A program made the translations under genes and the position numbers. The notes below the pieces were generated by a model that worked only from the letters and a program-made list of their open reading frames with translations, searched no databases and had not been told where the DNA came from. Shown piece by piece: positions 23,496 to 32,581 of a DNA stretch of 64,000 nt. Origin of the DNA: Acidobacteriota bacterium (GTDB lineage: Bacteria; Acidobacteriota; Aminicenantia; Aminicenantales; Saccharicenantaceae); NCBI GenBank assembly GCA_033549365.1, contig JAWSUF010000005.1:62001-126000 (forward strand), read 5' to 3'. Each line of letters starts with the position of its first letter. Positions within the stretch are counted from its first letter, which is position 1.

Positions 23496-26081
23496 TGACT
23501 GGCCTGGACGGAGGTTTTCGGTGAGAGTGGCGCCAAGCACCCCGACCAACGCGAAAAAGAACCCCTGCACCAACGCCGCCCCGCCCACCGCACTGATCCA
23601 TTCGGACGCCGGAAGACCGGTTTCCGGCAACAGGATTCCCGAAAGATAAATCCGGACGACGGGATAGAGGGCGCCGGCAAGTCCTCCCGCCAGAGCGCCC
23701 GTAAACACGCGCCGCGAAAAAACGGCCCGCCGGGAAAAGAGAGACGCCCAGCCGCCGGCGATCAGCGGAATCCAGATAAAAACCCACCAGAAATCGCGAA
23801 AAGCCGGGTATCGGCCGGCCACATGGAAAAACGCGAATCCGAGAGTTGCGAGGGCGGCCAGCGCCCCCACCGCTCCGGCAACGGCCGCCGTTTTTCTCGG
23901 CTTCAGATTTGCGAAAACGCCGTTTCTCTCCAGAATCCGCCGCCGCAGGCTCAGGGGATAGTTGTAAAAAGCGTCGAACACGGCGTGTTCGAGCCAGGCG
24001 CCTCGTTCGCCGAAAACCGGCACGATGTGAACCGCCTCGGTCGCCCAGTGTCCGGCCATGAACCGGGCCAGTTCGGGATACTTGTAGGCCATCTGGACCG
24101 GGAAGGCCAGATAACCGATGATTTTGAAAAAGCTTATAAAAAGAGCGATTCCGTAATCCTTGAAATTCTTTTCCTTGACGATAAGCGCCAGAACATAAAT
24201 CCCCCGGACGAGAGAGCCCGGCGAGACCGGAAGGAGGTTCAGGGCGCCGACGATGAGTCCCGCCTGAAGCGTCGCCTGCGCCCAACTCAAATCGGGATTT
24301 CTGAGAACATAGACGACGGCGGTCGTGATGTAAACCGTCTCGGAGACGAAAAGCGTGCAGAGATGAACGGCCAGGCTTTTGAGATATTTCTGAATATAGG
24401 GCTCGCCGGCCTGAGTCCGGATTTTGGCCGCATCGTGAGCCGAGATCGTTCCGTTTTTCTCTCCCTGGGCAATCATTTCGAGAAGCCATTTTTCCCGAAG
24501 CTCGGCATTGAAGTAGAGACGGATGGGATGAACAAACAACTGTTGCAGCCGTTCCCGGGCAAATCGGCGGTCCGTGACGAACCGGTGCATGCCGGGAGGC
24601 AGAACGGCCGGCGGGAGATTCGCAAGCCACAAGGGCAGGAATTTCGCCAGGCGGAGAGCCCGCGATTCGGAAACGCGACCCGAACGATGCCAGGACATCA
24701 CGGTTTCGGCGGCCCGGCCCCGAAGAGCCCGGAGGGCGTAGGAGGGACTTCGCACAAGCCGCCCGGCATGACGCCTGAAGTCTTCCCGTCCCCAGAGTTT
24801 CCGGAGAAACGGTCCAAGCAAAGGCAGAACGCCGGCGGCGATCAATCCGGGATTCCCGGCCCGAATCCCGAAATAAAGAAGCGCCGGGGTCAGTAGAGGA
24901 AGAAAAGCCATGAGAAAGAAAAGCATCGCCGCCGCGGAATTTTTCGAAAAGGCCTTCTCCCTGGCCGGGTCGATAACGTTTCGAACGGCCCAGCTTCGGA
25001 CGCGATTCCGGGCGATCGATTTTCGAAGCCGCCGGCGGGTCAGAAGGCGGACGTGGTGGCGCGTGACATCGGGTTGGGATTCGCGATAGGCCCGGTCGCT
25101 TGTTTCCAGATCTTCCAGAGCTTTTCCCATATCGAAAAATTCGGGGGGGCGTTCGGCCGTATAAACGCGGAGTTTCTCCGTATTCCCCCGGTCGAACTGG
25201 ACCAGCCGTCCCTGAAACAGGCCTCGGAAAATCAGCTTGATGTCGGCCGGAGACTGGGGGAGAAAAGGCAAAACGGCCAGCCCGGCCCGAAAATCGACGG
25301 CCGTCAATCCCGCCGCGGGATCGCCGTCATGTTCCCGTCTCTTGAGGGCATTGGGTTGGCTCTTGAGCGTCCACCACTCATACTGGCGGGCCAGTTCGAC
25401 CGCGCCCATCTCGTGCATCAACGCGACCAGACGGCGCATGAAAACCCGCTTGGCCCGGTATTCGGGCGATCCCAAACCGTCGTCGGGACGGCCGGGTTTC
25501 CAACGCAATCTGGCAAAAAGCCGGTCGTCGACCTCGAACCGCCACAAACGTCCATCGATCCATTCGCTGAGTTCGCCGTATGCACCGAGAACGGGATCGA
25601 GAAGCGTCGCCCGGATATCGACCACGGCCTCCTCCGATCCAAGCGCGGTTCGAGCGGCCCGGCGGATGAATTTCTGCCACAGCGCGCCCGTCCGCACGGC
25701 GTCCGGGTTGGACTGCAGGGAAAACGGCGCCTGGAATCCGATGCCGTAGACAAGACCGCGGAAGAAGCGGGCAAAACCCGATACGGGGACAAGAAGCTTC
25801 AAGGCCAGAGTGGAACCGGGCTCGATTCCGTCGACGGGTCCTTCAGGGGCATGGACCGAAGCAACGGTGGTCCGGTAAACCTGGCCGGCGAATCCTCCAC
25901 CGACATAGCGGTCGACGGAAAGCTCCACGTCGGCTTTTCGTGGAGGAAGGACTCCCACGATTTCATATTTCAGGACATCGCCGGCCTCATATCTCCGGAT
26001 GGCACGGCGCCGGACCAGGTCTTGATCCTTGTAGAGCCGCTCAAGCTCACGGATCGCGGGCACGGAATAGGGAAAGCTCAT
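23493..26081 (-). CDS. Large membrane protein with N-terminal protein-kinase-like domain (unrecognised family)
   Basis: I do not recognise this 862-residue protein. Residues about 55-95 look like a kinase nucleotide loop and VAIK-type strand: YVGGGFAGQVYRTTV followed by LALKLL. Further on (about 250-290) are VDFRAGLAVLPFLP and LVQFDRGN, which could correspond to a degenerate catalytic/activation region; no clear HRD or DFG motif is visible. From about residue 385 to the end there are about ten hydrophobic segments, two helix-loop stretches of about 100 residues and a final pair of membrane helices. It may sense or regulate envelope or glycan functions (inference from neighbours). Confidence 0.6.
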   Translation of the reverse strand: MSFPYSVPAIRELERLYKDQDLVRRRAIRRYEAGDVLKYEIVGVLPPRKADVELSVDRYVGGGFAGQVYRTTVASVHAPEGPVDGIEPGSTLALKLLVPVSGFARFFRGLVYGIGFQAPFSLQSNPDAVRTGALWQKFIRRAARTALGSEEAVVDIRATLLDPVLGAYGELSEWIDGRLWRFEVDDRLFARLRWKPGRPDDGLGSPEYRAKRVFMRRLVALMHEMGAVELARQYEWWTLKSQPNALKRREHDGDPAAGLTAVDFRAGLAVLPFLPQSPADIKLIFRGLFQGRLVQFDRGNTEKLRVYTAERPPEFFDMGKALEDLETSDRAYRESQPDVTRHHVRLLTRRRLRKSIARNRVRSWAVRNVIDPAREKAFSKNSAAAMLFFLMAFLPLLTPALLYFGIRAGNPGLIAAGVLPLLGPFLRKLWGREDFRRHAGRLVRSPSYALRALRGRAAETVMSWHRSGRVSESRALRLAKFLPLWLANLPPAVLPPGMHRFVTDRRFARERLQQLFVHPIRLYFNAELREKWLLEMIAQGEKNGTISAHDAAKIRTQAGEPYIQKYLKSLAVHLCTLFVSETVYITTAVVYVLRNPDLSWAQATLQAGLIVGALNLLPVSPGSLVRGIYVLALIVKEKNFKDYGIALFISFFKIIGYLAFPVQMAYKYPELARFMAGHWATEAVHIVPVFGERGAWLEHAVFDAFYNYPLSLRRRILERNGVFANLKPRKTAAVAGAVGALAALATLGFAFFHVAGRYPAFRDFWWVFIWIPLIAGGWASLFSRRAVFSRRVFTGALAGGLAGALYPVVRIYLSGILLPETGLPASEWISAVGGAALVQGFFFALVGVLGATLTENLRPGQS

Positions 26082-26119
26082 GGATGTCCCAGGTCAATCG
26101 AAAGATCGAAAAAGCGGCG

Positions 26120-27673
26120 TCACCTTGTCACATCGACGACAACTGCGTTGTGGACATTCTTCGTCGTTCCGTCCTGTACGAAAACGACAACCTTGAGGGC
26201 ATCGCGATCGATGGCCGTTTTCTTGACGGGGAAGGTGAACTTCCGCTCCGCTTCAAAATCGGCCAGGTGTTTCTCAGCCGCAACCTCCGAGGCCTTGAGG
26301 TCGATTCCGAGCTGTCCCTCCAAGCCGGTCGTATCGGGAAACGTCATAAATTCCCGAACCACCATTTTGTGGAATAACAACCCGTTTCCGCCCTTATGCA
26401 CCACCTCGTTTTCCACAAGTGCGACATGAACATCGGCGCCGGTGACCGCCCGGTCGGCTGAAAAAGTGATGGTGATCGAGTCACCGTCCAGTTTGGCGGA
26501 CGCCGTCAGCTTGACAGGGGGTGTTTCAGCAACCAAAGATCGGATTTCCCCGGCATATTGGGCATATTTTCCTTCTGCCTGGGCCCGGCCGCCGCCCCCG
26601 CCGTGTTTTCTTTGGCCGTCGAAAAACGTCGTCGGCGTGCTGTTGACGCCGTAAAACCCGGCTCTCATGTCGGTGGCATGGTTCTGCATCGGATCGGGAC
26701 CCGGAATGGGAAGATGATACTGGAGAACAGCGACGTATTTGGGCTCGAAGGACTCAAGAAGGCCATCGAAACCAAGGTCGGCACCGACACAGGGAGGGCA
26801 TTCCGAACCGGTGAAGAGTTCGGCCAGAACGGTCTTGCCGGTCCATTCCTTGTCCAAACGAAAATGCTCGACCTCGTAGGGGATTTCACGTTGCCGGGTT
26901 TCCAGAATTTTCGCAAAATCGCCGGCATCGCCAAAGAGCTTTTCGTGAAGATCCCGGGCTTTTTCGGCGGAATCCTCATAACTCTCAACGGCCGCTTCAA
27001 GATAGGCCTCATAGGCCTCCCGGGTTTTTCCGAGACCTTCAAAGACCCGGCCGCTGATATGGAAAAAGTTTTTGTCTTTCTGTCCATCCGCCTCGGCATA
27101 CATCTCCAGGGCGGCCGTGGCTTTTTCCGGGTGACCCTCATTGAGATGGGCCAGGGCCTGCGGAAGACGGATATTGGCCGCATAGATCCCGGCATATCGG
27201 ATCTGGTCGTCCTTGAACGATTTCAAAACGTCCGGGTCACGGGAGAGGACCTGCAGAGTCTCGGCATAGTCCTGGACGGCCCGGGTGACGGCAGGCTTTT
27301 CGAAGAGGGGGAGATTCCGGTGGCGAACAATGTCCGTGGCGGAGACATAGAGATAGACGATCCGGCCGAACACATCGTCGGTTTCCAAACGGGCTTTCTG
27401 AAGCTCCAAAACAGATTCGACGTCCGTACTCAATCCGATCCGGGCATTCAGAATGGCGTTGTCGAAGGCGGCCCCCATGATGCTTCCGGGATAGGCCGTC
27501 TTGATCCGCTCGAGCTCGGCAATGCGGGCGTTCAGATCTTCGATCTGGATCGCTTCCATGAACTCCGCGTATTCCGGAGGCCGGGCCGGCCTCTGCTGGG
27601 CTGATGCCGGAATCAACATTAGAATCAGACCCAGGGCGGCCCAGGCTGCCGTCATTTTCAGCTTGCGATTCAT
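26120..27673 (-). CDS. Secreted TPR protein with C-terminal thioredoxin-like domain (CPPC)
   Basis: A 517-residue protein with a Sec signal peptide (MNRKLKMTAAWAALGLILML, cleaved after SAQ). Residues 25-260 are helical TPR-like repeats (EKATAALEMYAEADG). A thioredoxin-like domain follows: GKTVLAELFTGSE and active site C-P-P-C near residues 292-295, with NSTPTTFF as the cis-Pro loop. A beta-rich tail (about 400-517) completes it. Start ATG 27673 has GAAAGGAG. It is the domain-swapped counterpart of the selenoprotein at 114-1652, here with plain Cys. Periplasmic thiol chemistry is likely. Confidence 0.8.
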   Translation of the reverse strand: MNRKLKMTAAWAALGLILMLIPASAQQRPARPPEYAEFMEAIQIEDLNARIAELERIKTAYPGSIMGAAFDNAILNARIGLSTDVESVLELQKARLETDDVFGRIVYLYVSATDIVRHRNLPLFEKPAVTRAVQDYAETLQVLSRDPDVLKSFKDDQIRYAGIYAANIRLPQALAHLNEGHPEKATAALEMYAEADGQKDKNFFHISGRVFEGLGKTREAYEAYLEAAVESYEDSAEKARDLHEKLFGDAGDFAKILETRQREIPYEVEHFRLDKEWTGKTVLAELFTGSECPPCVGADLGFDGLLESFEPKYVAVLQYHLPIPGPDPMQNHATDMRAGFYGVNSTPTTFFDGQRKHGGGGGRAQAEGKYAQYAGEIRSLVAETPPVKLTASAKLDGDSITITFSADRAVTGADVHVALVENEVVHKGGNGLLFHKMVVREFMTFPDTTGLEGQLGIDLKASEVAAEKHLADFEAERKFTFPVKKTAIDRDALKVVVFVQDGTTKNVHNAVVVDVTR

Positions 27674-27724
27674 GATCTTCTCCTTTCCTCTTTTTGACTC
27701 GATAAAATATTTCCGGGTGCGGCG

Positions 27725-28804
27725 TTAAAGATATTCCGTTCTTCCCGATTGACCAAGGGCCTGAACGATGTCCCGGACTTCCTGGTCCCGATCGCGGGGA
27801 CAGATCAAAAGAACGTCTCCGGCATCGACCACGACGAGATCCCGGACTCCGACGAGGGCTGTAAGTTTCCGGGGATTGTAAACCAGGCATCCGGAAGCGT
27901 CAAGAATGATCGTCTCCCCCCGTGCGCTGTTTCCCGAGCGATCGGCAGGCCAGATCTCCGCAAGCGAAGACCAGGCGCCGACGTCGGACCAGCCGAAATC
28001 GCCGCGGCAGACATAAACACCCCGCGCTTTCTCCATCAGGGCATAATCGATGGAGATGGACGGAATGTCATCGAAGACCGATTGCAGCGCGGACCGGTTG
28101 CGGCGCTTCAGGGCGGCGAGCATGCGTTCCCAGAAAGGATACATTTCGGGCGCATGAATTCTCAGTTTGCCGGCAAAGACATCGGCCCGCCAGAGGAACA
28201 TGCCCGAGTTCCAGGCGTGCCCGCCGGCGGCCAGAAAACGCCGGGCCTTGGCCAAAGCCGGCTTTTCCTTGAAGGCCAGCACGTCATAAAACGCCTCGCC
28301 GCGGCGCATCAGGGGATCTTTGTCGCGATAGTGGATATATCCATAGCCTGTCGCCGGATAGGCCGGGGGAATACCGAAAGTGACGATTCGGTCGCCCCGG
28401 GCGGCGATATCAGCGCCGGCCCGGAGTTTTTTCAAAAAGCGTTTTCCGTCGCGGATCAGGTGGTCGGCCGGAAGGGCGGCCACAACCGCCTCCGGATTGT
28501 CGATATAAATCCGGGCCGTGGCCAGCATGAGCGAAGGCGCCGTGTTCCGGGCCCGCGGCTCGATGAGATAGTTTTTGGAGGGAAGACCCGGCAGAAGCTT
28601 CCGGATGGTCTTCGTCTGGGCCGCCCCGGCCACGGTGAAGATGTTCTCCCGAGAAACGAGCGGGAGAATCCGATCCGCCGTCTCCTCGAGCATGGATTTC
28701 GCGCTGACAATGTCCAGAAACTGCTTGGCCCGACTCGCCCGGCTGAGCGGCCAGAACCGGGTGCCGCTGCCCCCGGCCATGATGACGGCTCTCAAGTCAG
28801 CCAT
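27725..28804 (-). CDS. manC: Mannose-1-phosphate guanylyltransferase
   Basis: A 359-residue GDP-mannose pyrophosphorylase: signature VIMAGGSGTRFWPLSR at residues 8-23, IEPRARNTAPS, ALPADHLI and the catalytic-lysine motif FKEKP. It ends without the cupin phosphomannose isomerase domain, so it is the monofunctional short type. It makes GDP-mannose from Man-1-P and GTP for glycan assembly. It starts inside the end of the phosphohexomutase gene (8-nt overlap), which supplies Man-1-P. Some homologues prefer other sugars; mannose is the default reading. Confidence 0.9.
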   Translation of the reverse strand: MADLRAVIMAGGSGTRFWPLSRASRAKQFLDIVSAKSMLEETADRILPLVSRENIFTVAGAAQTKTIRKLLPGLPSKNYLIEPRARNTAPSLMLATARIYIDNPEAVVAALPADHLIRDGKRFLKKLRAGADIAARGDRIVTFGIPPAYPATGYGYIHYRDKDPLMRRGEAFYDVLAFKEKPALAKARRFLAAGGHAWNSGMFLWRADVFAGKLRIHAPEMYPFWERMLAALKRRNRSALQSVFDDIPSISIDYALMEKARGVYVCRGDFGWSDVGAWSSLAEIWPADRSGNSARGETIILDASGCLVYNPRKLTALVGVRDLVVVDAGDVLLICPRDRDQEVRDIVQALGQSGRTEYL

Positions 28805-30164
28805 TGCCCAGCTTCCGAATGACCGCCTCGAGAATCCCCCGGACCTCTTTCTCGATGGCCTCGAGTTGTTCGGGCGTGTCCGCTTCAAAACGCAAAACGA
28901 GAACGGCCTGGGTATTGGACGCCCGGACAAGACCCCAACCGCCGGGAAAGGAGGCCCGAACGCCGTCGATGTCGATGACTTCGTGTTCCTTGGCCAGTTC
29001 CTCGCGTACGGCATCGACAATGGCGAATTTCATTTCGTCCGAAGCATAAACCCGGATCTCCGGCGTGGTGTAGGTTTTCGGCAACTCATCGACCATCTCG
29101 GAGAGCCGTTTATTCGACCGCGACAGGATTTCGAAGAGGCGGGCCGAGGCATAGACGGCATCGTCGAATCCGAACCAGCGGTCGGCGAAAAAGATGTGCC
29201 CGCTCATTTCACCGGCCAGAGGGGCGCCCAATTCCTTTATTTTTTTCTTGATCAGTGAGTGGCCCGTCTTCCACATGACGGGTTTTCCGCCGAGCCGGGC
29301 CACCTCCTCATAGAGGACCTTGGAGGCCTTGACTTCGGAGATGATGGGGGCTCCGGGATAGCGGGCCAGAATATCCCGGGACAGGATCGCCAAAAGCTGG
29401 TCTCCCCAAATGAGCCGCCCGGTGTCGTCCACGGCCCCGATCCGGTCGCCGTCGCCGTCGTAGCCGACGCCCAGATCGGCGCCCGTTTCCCGGACTTTGG
29501 CGATGAGGTCCTCCATGGCCTCCGGGACGGTCGGGTCGGCATGGTGATTGGGAAAACGGCCGTCGATATCGCAGTACAATGCGATGACCTCGCAGCCGAG
29601 TCTCCTGAAAAGAGGAACCGCGACAACGCCGGCCGTGCCGTTCCCGGCATCCACAACGACCTTGAGTTTTCGATCGATTCGAATGTTTTCGGCGACATAG
29701 TCCATGTAAATCGGGATGATATCCAAGGTGTCTCTGGTGCCTTCACCGATCTTGAAACCGCCCGCATCCACGATCCGTCGAAGCTCCTGGATGCTGGGTC
29801 CATAGAGCGCATCACGGCCGGACATGATCTTGAAACCGTTGTGTTCCGGGGGATTGTGGGAGCCGGTGATCATCACGCCCGCTTCCTTGTTCATGTGAAA
29901 GATGGTGAAATAAAGAAGCGGCGTGGGGATGACGCCGAGATCGGTCACGTTGCATCCCGTGGCCGTCAACCCCCGCGTGAGGGCCACGGCGAATTCAGGC
30001 GAACTGATCCGGCCGTCCCGGCCCACGGCGACTTCACGTTGGCCGCGATCGAGGAAATAAGTGCCCATGGCCCGGCCCAGGGTTTCCACGACGGCCTCAT
30101 CGAGATCCTTTCCGACAATCCCCCGAATATCGTATTCCCTGAAAATACTCGGATTCATCTTCAT
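28797..30164 (-). CDS. Phosphomannomutase/phosphoglucomutase
   Basis: A 455-residue alpha-D-phosphohexomutase: FREYDIRGIVGKDL at the N-terminus, phosphoserine loop MITGSHNPPEHNG, metal loop GYDGDGDRIGAVD, sugar loop GEMSGHIFF and C-terminal phosphate loop RASNTQAVLVLRFE. The glutamate in GEMSGH is typical of PMM/PGM enzymes that accept both mannose and glucose phosphates. Start ATG 30164 has a strong AAGGAGG. With manC downstream it gives Man-6-P to GDP-Man. Confidence 0.93.
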   Translation of the reverse strand: MKMNPSIFREYDIRGIVGKDLDEAVVETLGRAMGTYFLDRGQREVAVGRDGRISSPEFAVALTRGLTATGCNVTDLGVIPTPLLYFTIFHMNKEAGVMITGSHNPPEHNGFKIMSGRDALYGPSIQELRRIVDAGGFKIGEGTRDTLDIIPIYMDYVAENIRIDRKLKVVVDAGNGTAGVVAVPLFRRLGCEVIALYCDIDGRFPNHHADPTVPEAMEDLIAKVRETGADLGVGYDGDGDRIGAVDDTGRLIWGDQLLAILSRDILARYPGAPIISEVKASKVLYEEVARLGGKPVMWKTGHSLIKKKIKELGAPLAGEMSGHIFFADRWFGFDDAVYASARLFEILSRSNKRLSEMVDELPKTYTTPEIRVYASDEMKFAIVDAVREELAKEHEVIDIDGVRASFPGGWGLVRASNTQAVLVLRFEADTPEQLEAIEKEVRGILEAVIRKLGNG

Positions 30165-30177
30165 AAAATCCTCCTTC

Positions 30178-30738
30178 TTATTGAACCGGATCCGGAACCG
30201 GCGCGGCCGGCTTCCCGATTTCCGTAATCCGGGCGCAGAGCCCGTCCCATTTGCCCTGGGCCTTGAGAATGAACTCGATAAACTCCCGGACGGCCCCCCG
30301 GCCTCCCGGCAGAAAACAGACATAGTGGCAACGCGCTTTGACTTCGGCGGACGCATCGCCCACGGCGCCGGCCAGTCCGGCCTGCTCAAGAACGGGCAGG
30401 TCGCCGAGATCGTCGCCGATGAAGGCGACCTGCTCCGGCATCAACTCGTGTTTTTCGAGAATCGCTTTGAAGGCGCCTCGCTTATCCAAGGCGCCCTGAT
30501 AGACATCCTTGATGCCCAGCCTGTCCGCTCTTCCCACCAGGGCTTGTGATGTCTTTCCGGTGATGATTCCGGTTTTGATCCCGGCCGCGCCGGCCATCAG
30601 AATGCCCAGTCCGTCGCGGACATGATAGCTCTTGAGCTCCGTCCCGTCGGGCTGAACACAGAGCGTCCCGTCCGTGAGCGTCCCGTCGACGTCCATGAGA
30701 ATCATGGCGATCCGGCGGGCCCGTTCCGCGGCATCCAT
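30178..30738 (-). CDS. kdsC: 3-deoxy-D-manno-octulosonate 8-phosphate phosphatase
   Basis: KdsC of 186 residues, HAD superfamily C0 type without a cap: nucleophile motif LMDVDGTLTDG, motif II GIITGK, Lys motif before FIGDDLGDLPVL (motif IV). It removes the phosphate from Kdo8P to give Kdo. The start ATG shares one base with the kdsD stop. It follows kdsA and kdsD in pathway order within the operon. Confidence 0.93.
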   Translation of the reverse strand: MDAAERARRIAMILMDVDGTLTDGTLCVQPDGTELKSYHVRDGLGILMAGAAGIKTGIITGKTSQALVGRADRLGIKDVYQGALDKRGAFKAILEKHELMPEQVAFIGDDLGDLPVLEQAGLAGAVGDASAEVKARCHYVCFLPGGRGAVREFIEFILKAQGKWDGLCARITEIGKPAAPVPDPVQ

Positions 30739-31742
30739 CAAAACATCTCCGTGCGCCACAGGTCGTGCAGGTGAATCAACCCTTCGATTCGGCCGTCGCA
30801 TCCCTTGATGACGAGAGAGGTGATTTTTTTCTTCTCCATGATGTTCAAGGCCTGCGTCGCAAGTTCATTCCGGCCGATGGTCTGAGGATTCTGCGTCATG
30901 CATTGTCCGGCCGTTTTGTTGAGAATTCGTCCTTTGTATCGACGGAGCGTGCGCCGGAGATCGCCGTCGGTGATGATTCCGACCAGCCGGCCTTCTTCGT
31001 CCACCACGCAGGTCATGCCGAGTTTCTTGCCCGTCATCTCCTCGATGGCCTCTTTCATCGGTGTCGAAGCCCGAACACAGGGGATGGTCCGGCCGCGATG
31101 CATGAGATTTTCCACTTTGATAAGCTTTCGGCCGGCCTGGCCTTTGGGATGGACAACGGCAAAATCATCTTCTCCGAGACCCTTGTTTTTCATGACCGCC
31201 AAAGCCAGCGCGTCCCCCAGGGCCAGAGTCGCCGTCGACGAGGCCGTCGGGATGATATTTCCCGGCCCGGCCTCTCTGTCCACACGGGCATTGAGGACGA
31301 TATCGCTGTGCCGGGCGAGCCGGGATTTGGAATCGCCGGTTGCGGCGATCAGCTTGACGCCGATGCGCTTGATGAAATCCAGGAGATCGAGGATTTCCCG
31401 AGTTTCCCCGCTGTAGGAGATCGCAATCACCACATCGTCCTTGAGAATGACGCCCAGGTCGCCGTGTCCGGCTTCGGCCGGATGAAGGAAGACGGCCGGT
31501 GTTCCGCAGCTCGTCAGAGTGGCCGCCATCTTTCGCCCCACAAGGCCCGACTTGCCCATTCCGAGGACGATGACCCGGGCTTTCGCCCGGCTCAGGAGTT
31601 CCACTGCCGAAGAGAAATCGGCCCCGAGGCGCAGACTCAAGGCGGCCACCGAGGCGGCTTCGATGTTCAGAACTTCGCGGCCGGCGGCGACAATTTCCTT
31701 TTTTGTCATGTCATGGGACTTCTTGGGGACGGCGGGGGTCAT
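30738..31742 (-). CDS. kdsD: Arabinose-5-phosphate isomerase (KpsF/GutQ family)
   Basis: A 334-residue isomerase making arabinose-5-P from ribulose-5-P for Kdo synthesis. The SIS domain (residues about 30-190) has VLGMGKSGLVGRKMAATL, PAEAGHGDLG and ISYSGET. Two CBS domains follow (VDEEGRLVGIITDGDLRR and SLVIKGCDGRIEGLIHLHDL). The start overlaps the kdsA stop by 4 nt. ATG 31742 was used; ATG 31709 (MTKKEI) would remove 11 residues and matches homologues about equally well. Confidence 0.93.
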   Translation of the reverse strand: MTPAVPKKSHDMTKKEIVAAGREVLNIEAASVAALSLRLGADFSSAVELLSRAKARVIVLGMGKSGLVGRKMAATLTSCGTPAVFLHPAEAGHGDLGVILKDDVVIAISYSGETREILDLLDFIKRIGVKLIAATGDSKSRLARHSDIVLNARVDREAGPGNIIPTASSTATLALGDALALAVMKNKGLGEDDFAVVHPKGQAGRKLIKVENLMHRGRTIPCVRASTPMKEAIEEMTGKKLGMTCVVDEEGRLVGIITDGDLRRTLRRYKGRILNKTAGQCMTQNPQTIGRNELATQALNIMEKKKITSLVIKGCDGRIEGLIHLHDLWRTEMF

Positions 31743-32581
31743 GACTCTCCCCCGAGGACGGCCTTCCGGATATTCATGAGCATGGACAAAAGATCATATA
31801 AATCTTTTATATTCAATGAGTTGCCTCCGTCCGAAAGAGCCCGGTCGGGCTGATCGTGGACTTCGACGAAAAGCGCGTCGGCGCCGGCGGCCGTTCCGGC
31901 CGCGGCCACGGTGGGAATGAATTCGGCGTCGCCGCCGGAGCGATCGCCCTCACCGCCCGGCCGTTGAATGCTATGGGTGGCATCGACGGCCACGGGACAT
32001 CCCAGTTTTTTCATGATGGGAATCGAACGGACATCGAAAACGAGATTGTGATAGCCGAAGCAGGCGCCCCGTTCGGTCAGGATGGCCTTATCGTTTCCCT
32101 GGTCGAGGACCTTGTCCAGGACATGTTTCATGTCCTCGGGCGCCATGAACTGCCCTTTCTTCAAGTTGAGTGGTTTTCCCGTGCGGGCCGCCCGGACGAC
32201 CAGGTCGGTCTGGCGGATGAGAAGGGCGGGGATTTGAATGACGTCCAGCACTTCGGCCGCCGGATCCACCTGGCCGGTCTCGTGAACATCGGAGAGAACA
32301 GGCACGCCGAGGGTCTCCTTCACGCGTTGCAGAACGGCCAAGCCTTCTTTCAATCCCGGTCCCCGGAAGGATTTTCCCGATGTCCTGTTGGCCTTGTCGT
32401 AAGAGGCTTTGAAAATGAACGGCATCTTCAGCCGAACGCAGATGTCCTTGATCGATCCGGCCAGGGCCAGGGCATGGTCCTCGCTTTCGATAACGCAGGG
32501 GCCGGCGATAAGAGCCTGAGGCCGCCGCCCGCCCAGGACCACGCCCTCAGCGATGGGGATTTCTTTTGAGACGATTGGCAT
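31739..32581 (-). CDS. kdsA: 3-deoxy-8-phosphooctulonate synthase
   Basis: KdsA of 280 residues condenses PEP with arabinose-5-P to Kdo8P. Motifs: IAGPCVIES, FKASYDKANRTS, VLSDVHE, DVIQIPALLIRQTDL, LKKGQFMAPEDM, LTERGACFGY and DATHSIQRPGG. Start ATG 32581 has TTGGAGC upstream and lies 35 nt inside the pyrG 3' end, a long overlap. The Cys in the metal-type motif PCVIES is not diagnostic, so metal dependence is not assigned. Confidence 0.95.
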   Translation of the reverse strand: MPIVSKEIPIAEGVVLGGRRPQALIAGPCVIESEDHALALAGSIKDICVRLKMPFIFKASYDKANRTSGKSFRGPGLKEGLAVLQRVKETLGVPVLSDVHETGQVDPAAEVLDVIQIPALLIRQTDLVVRAARTGKPLNLKKGQFMAPEDMKHVLDKVLDQGNDKAILTERGACFGYHNLVFDVRSIPIMKKLGCPVAVDATHSIQRPGGEGDRSGGDAEFIPTVAAAGTAAGADALFVEVHDQPDRALSDGGNSLNIKDLYDLLSMLMNIRKAVLGGES

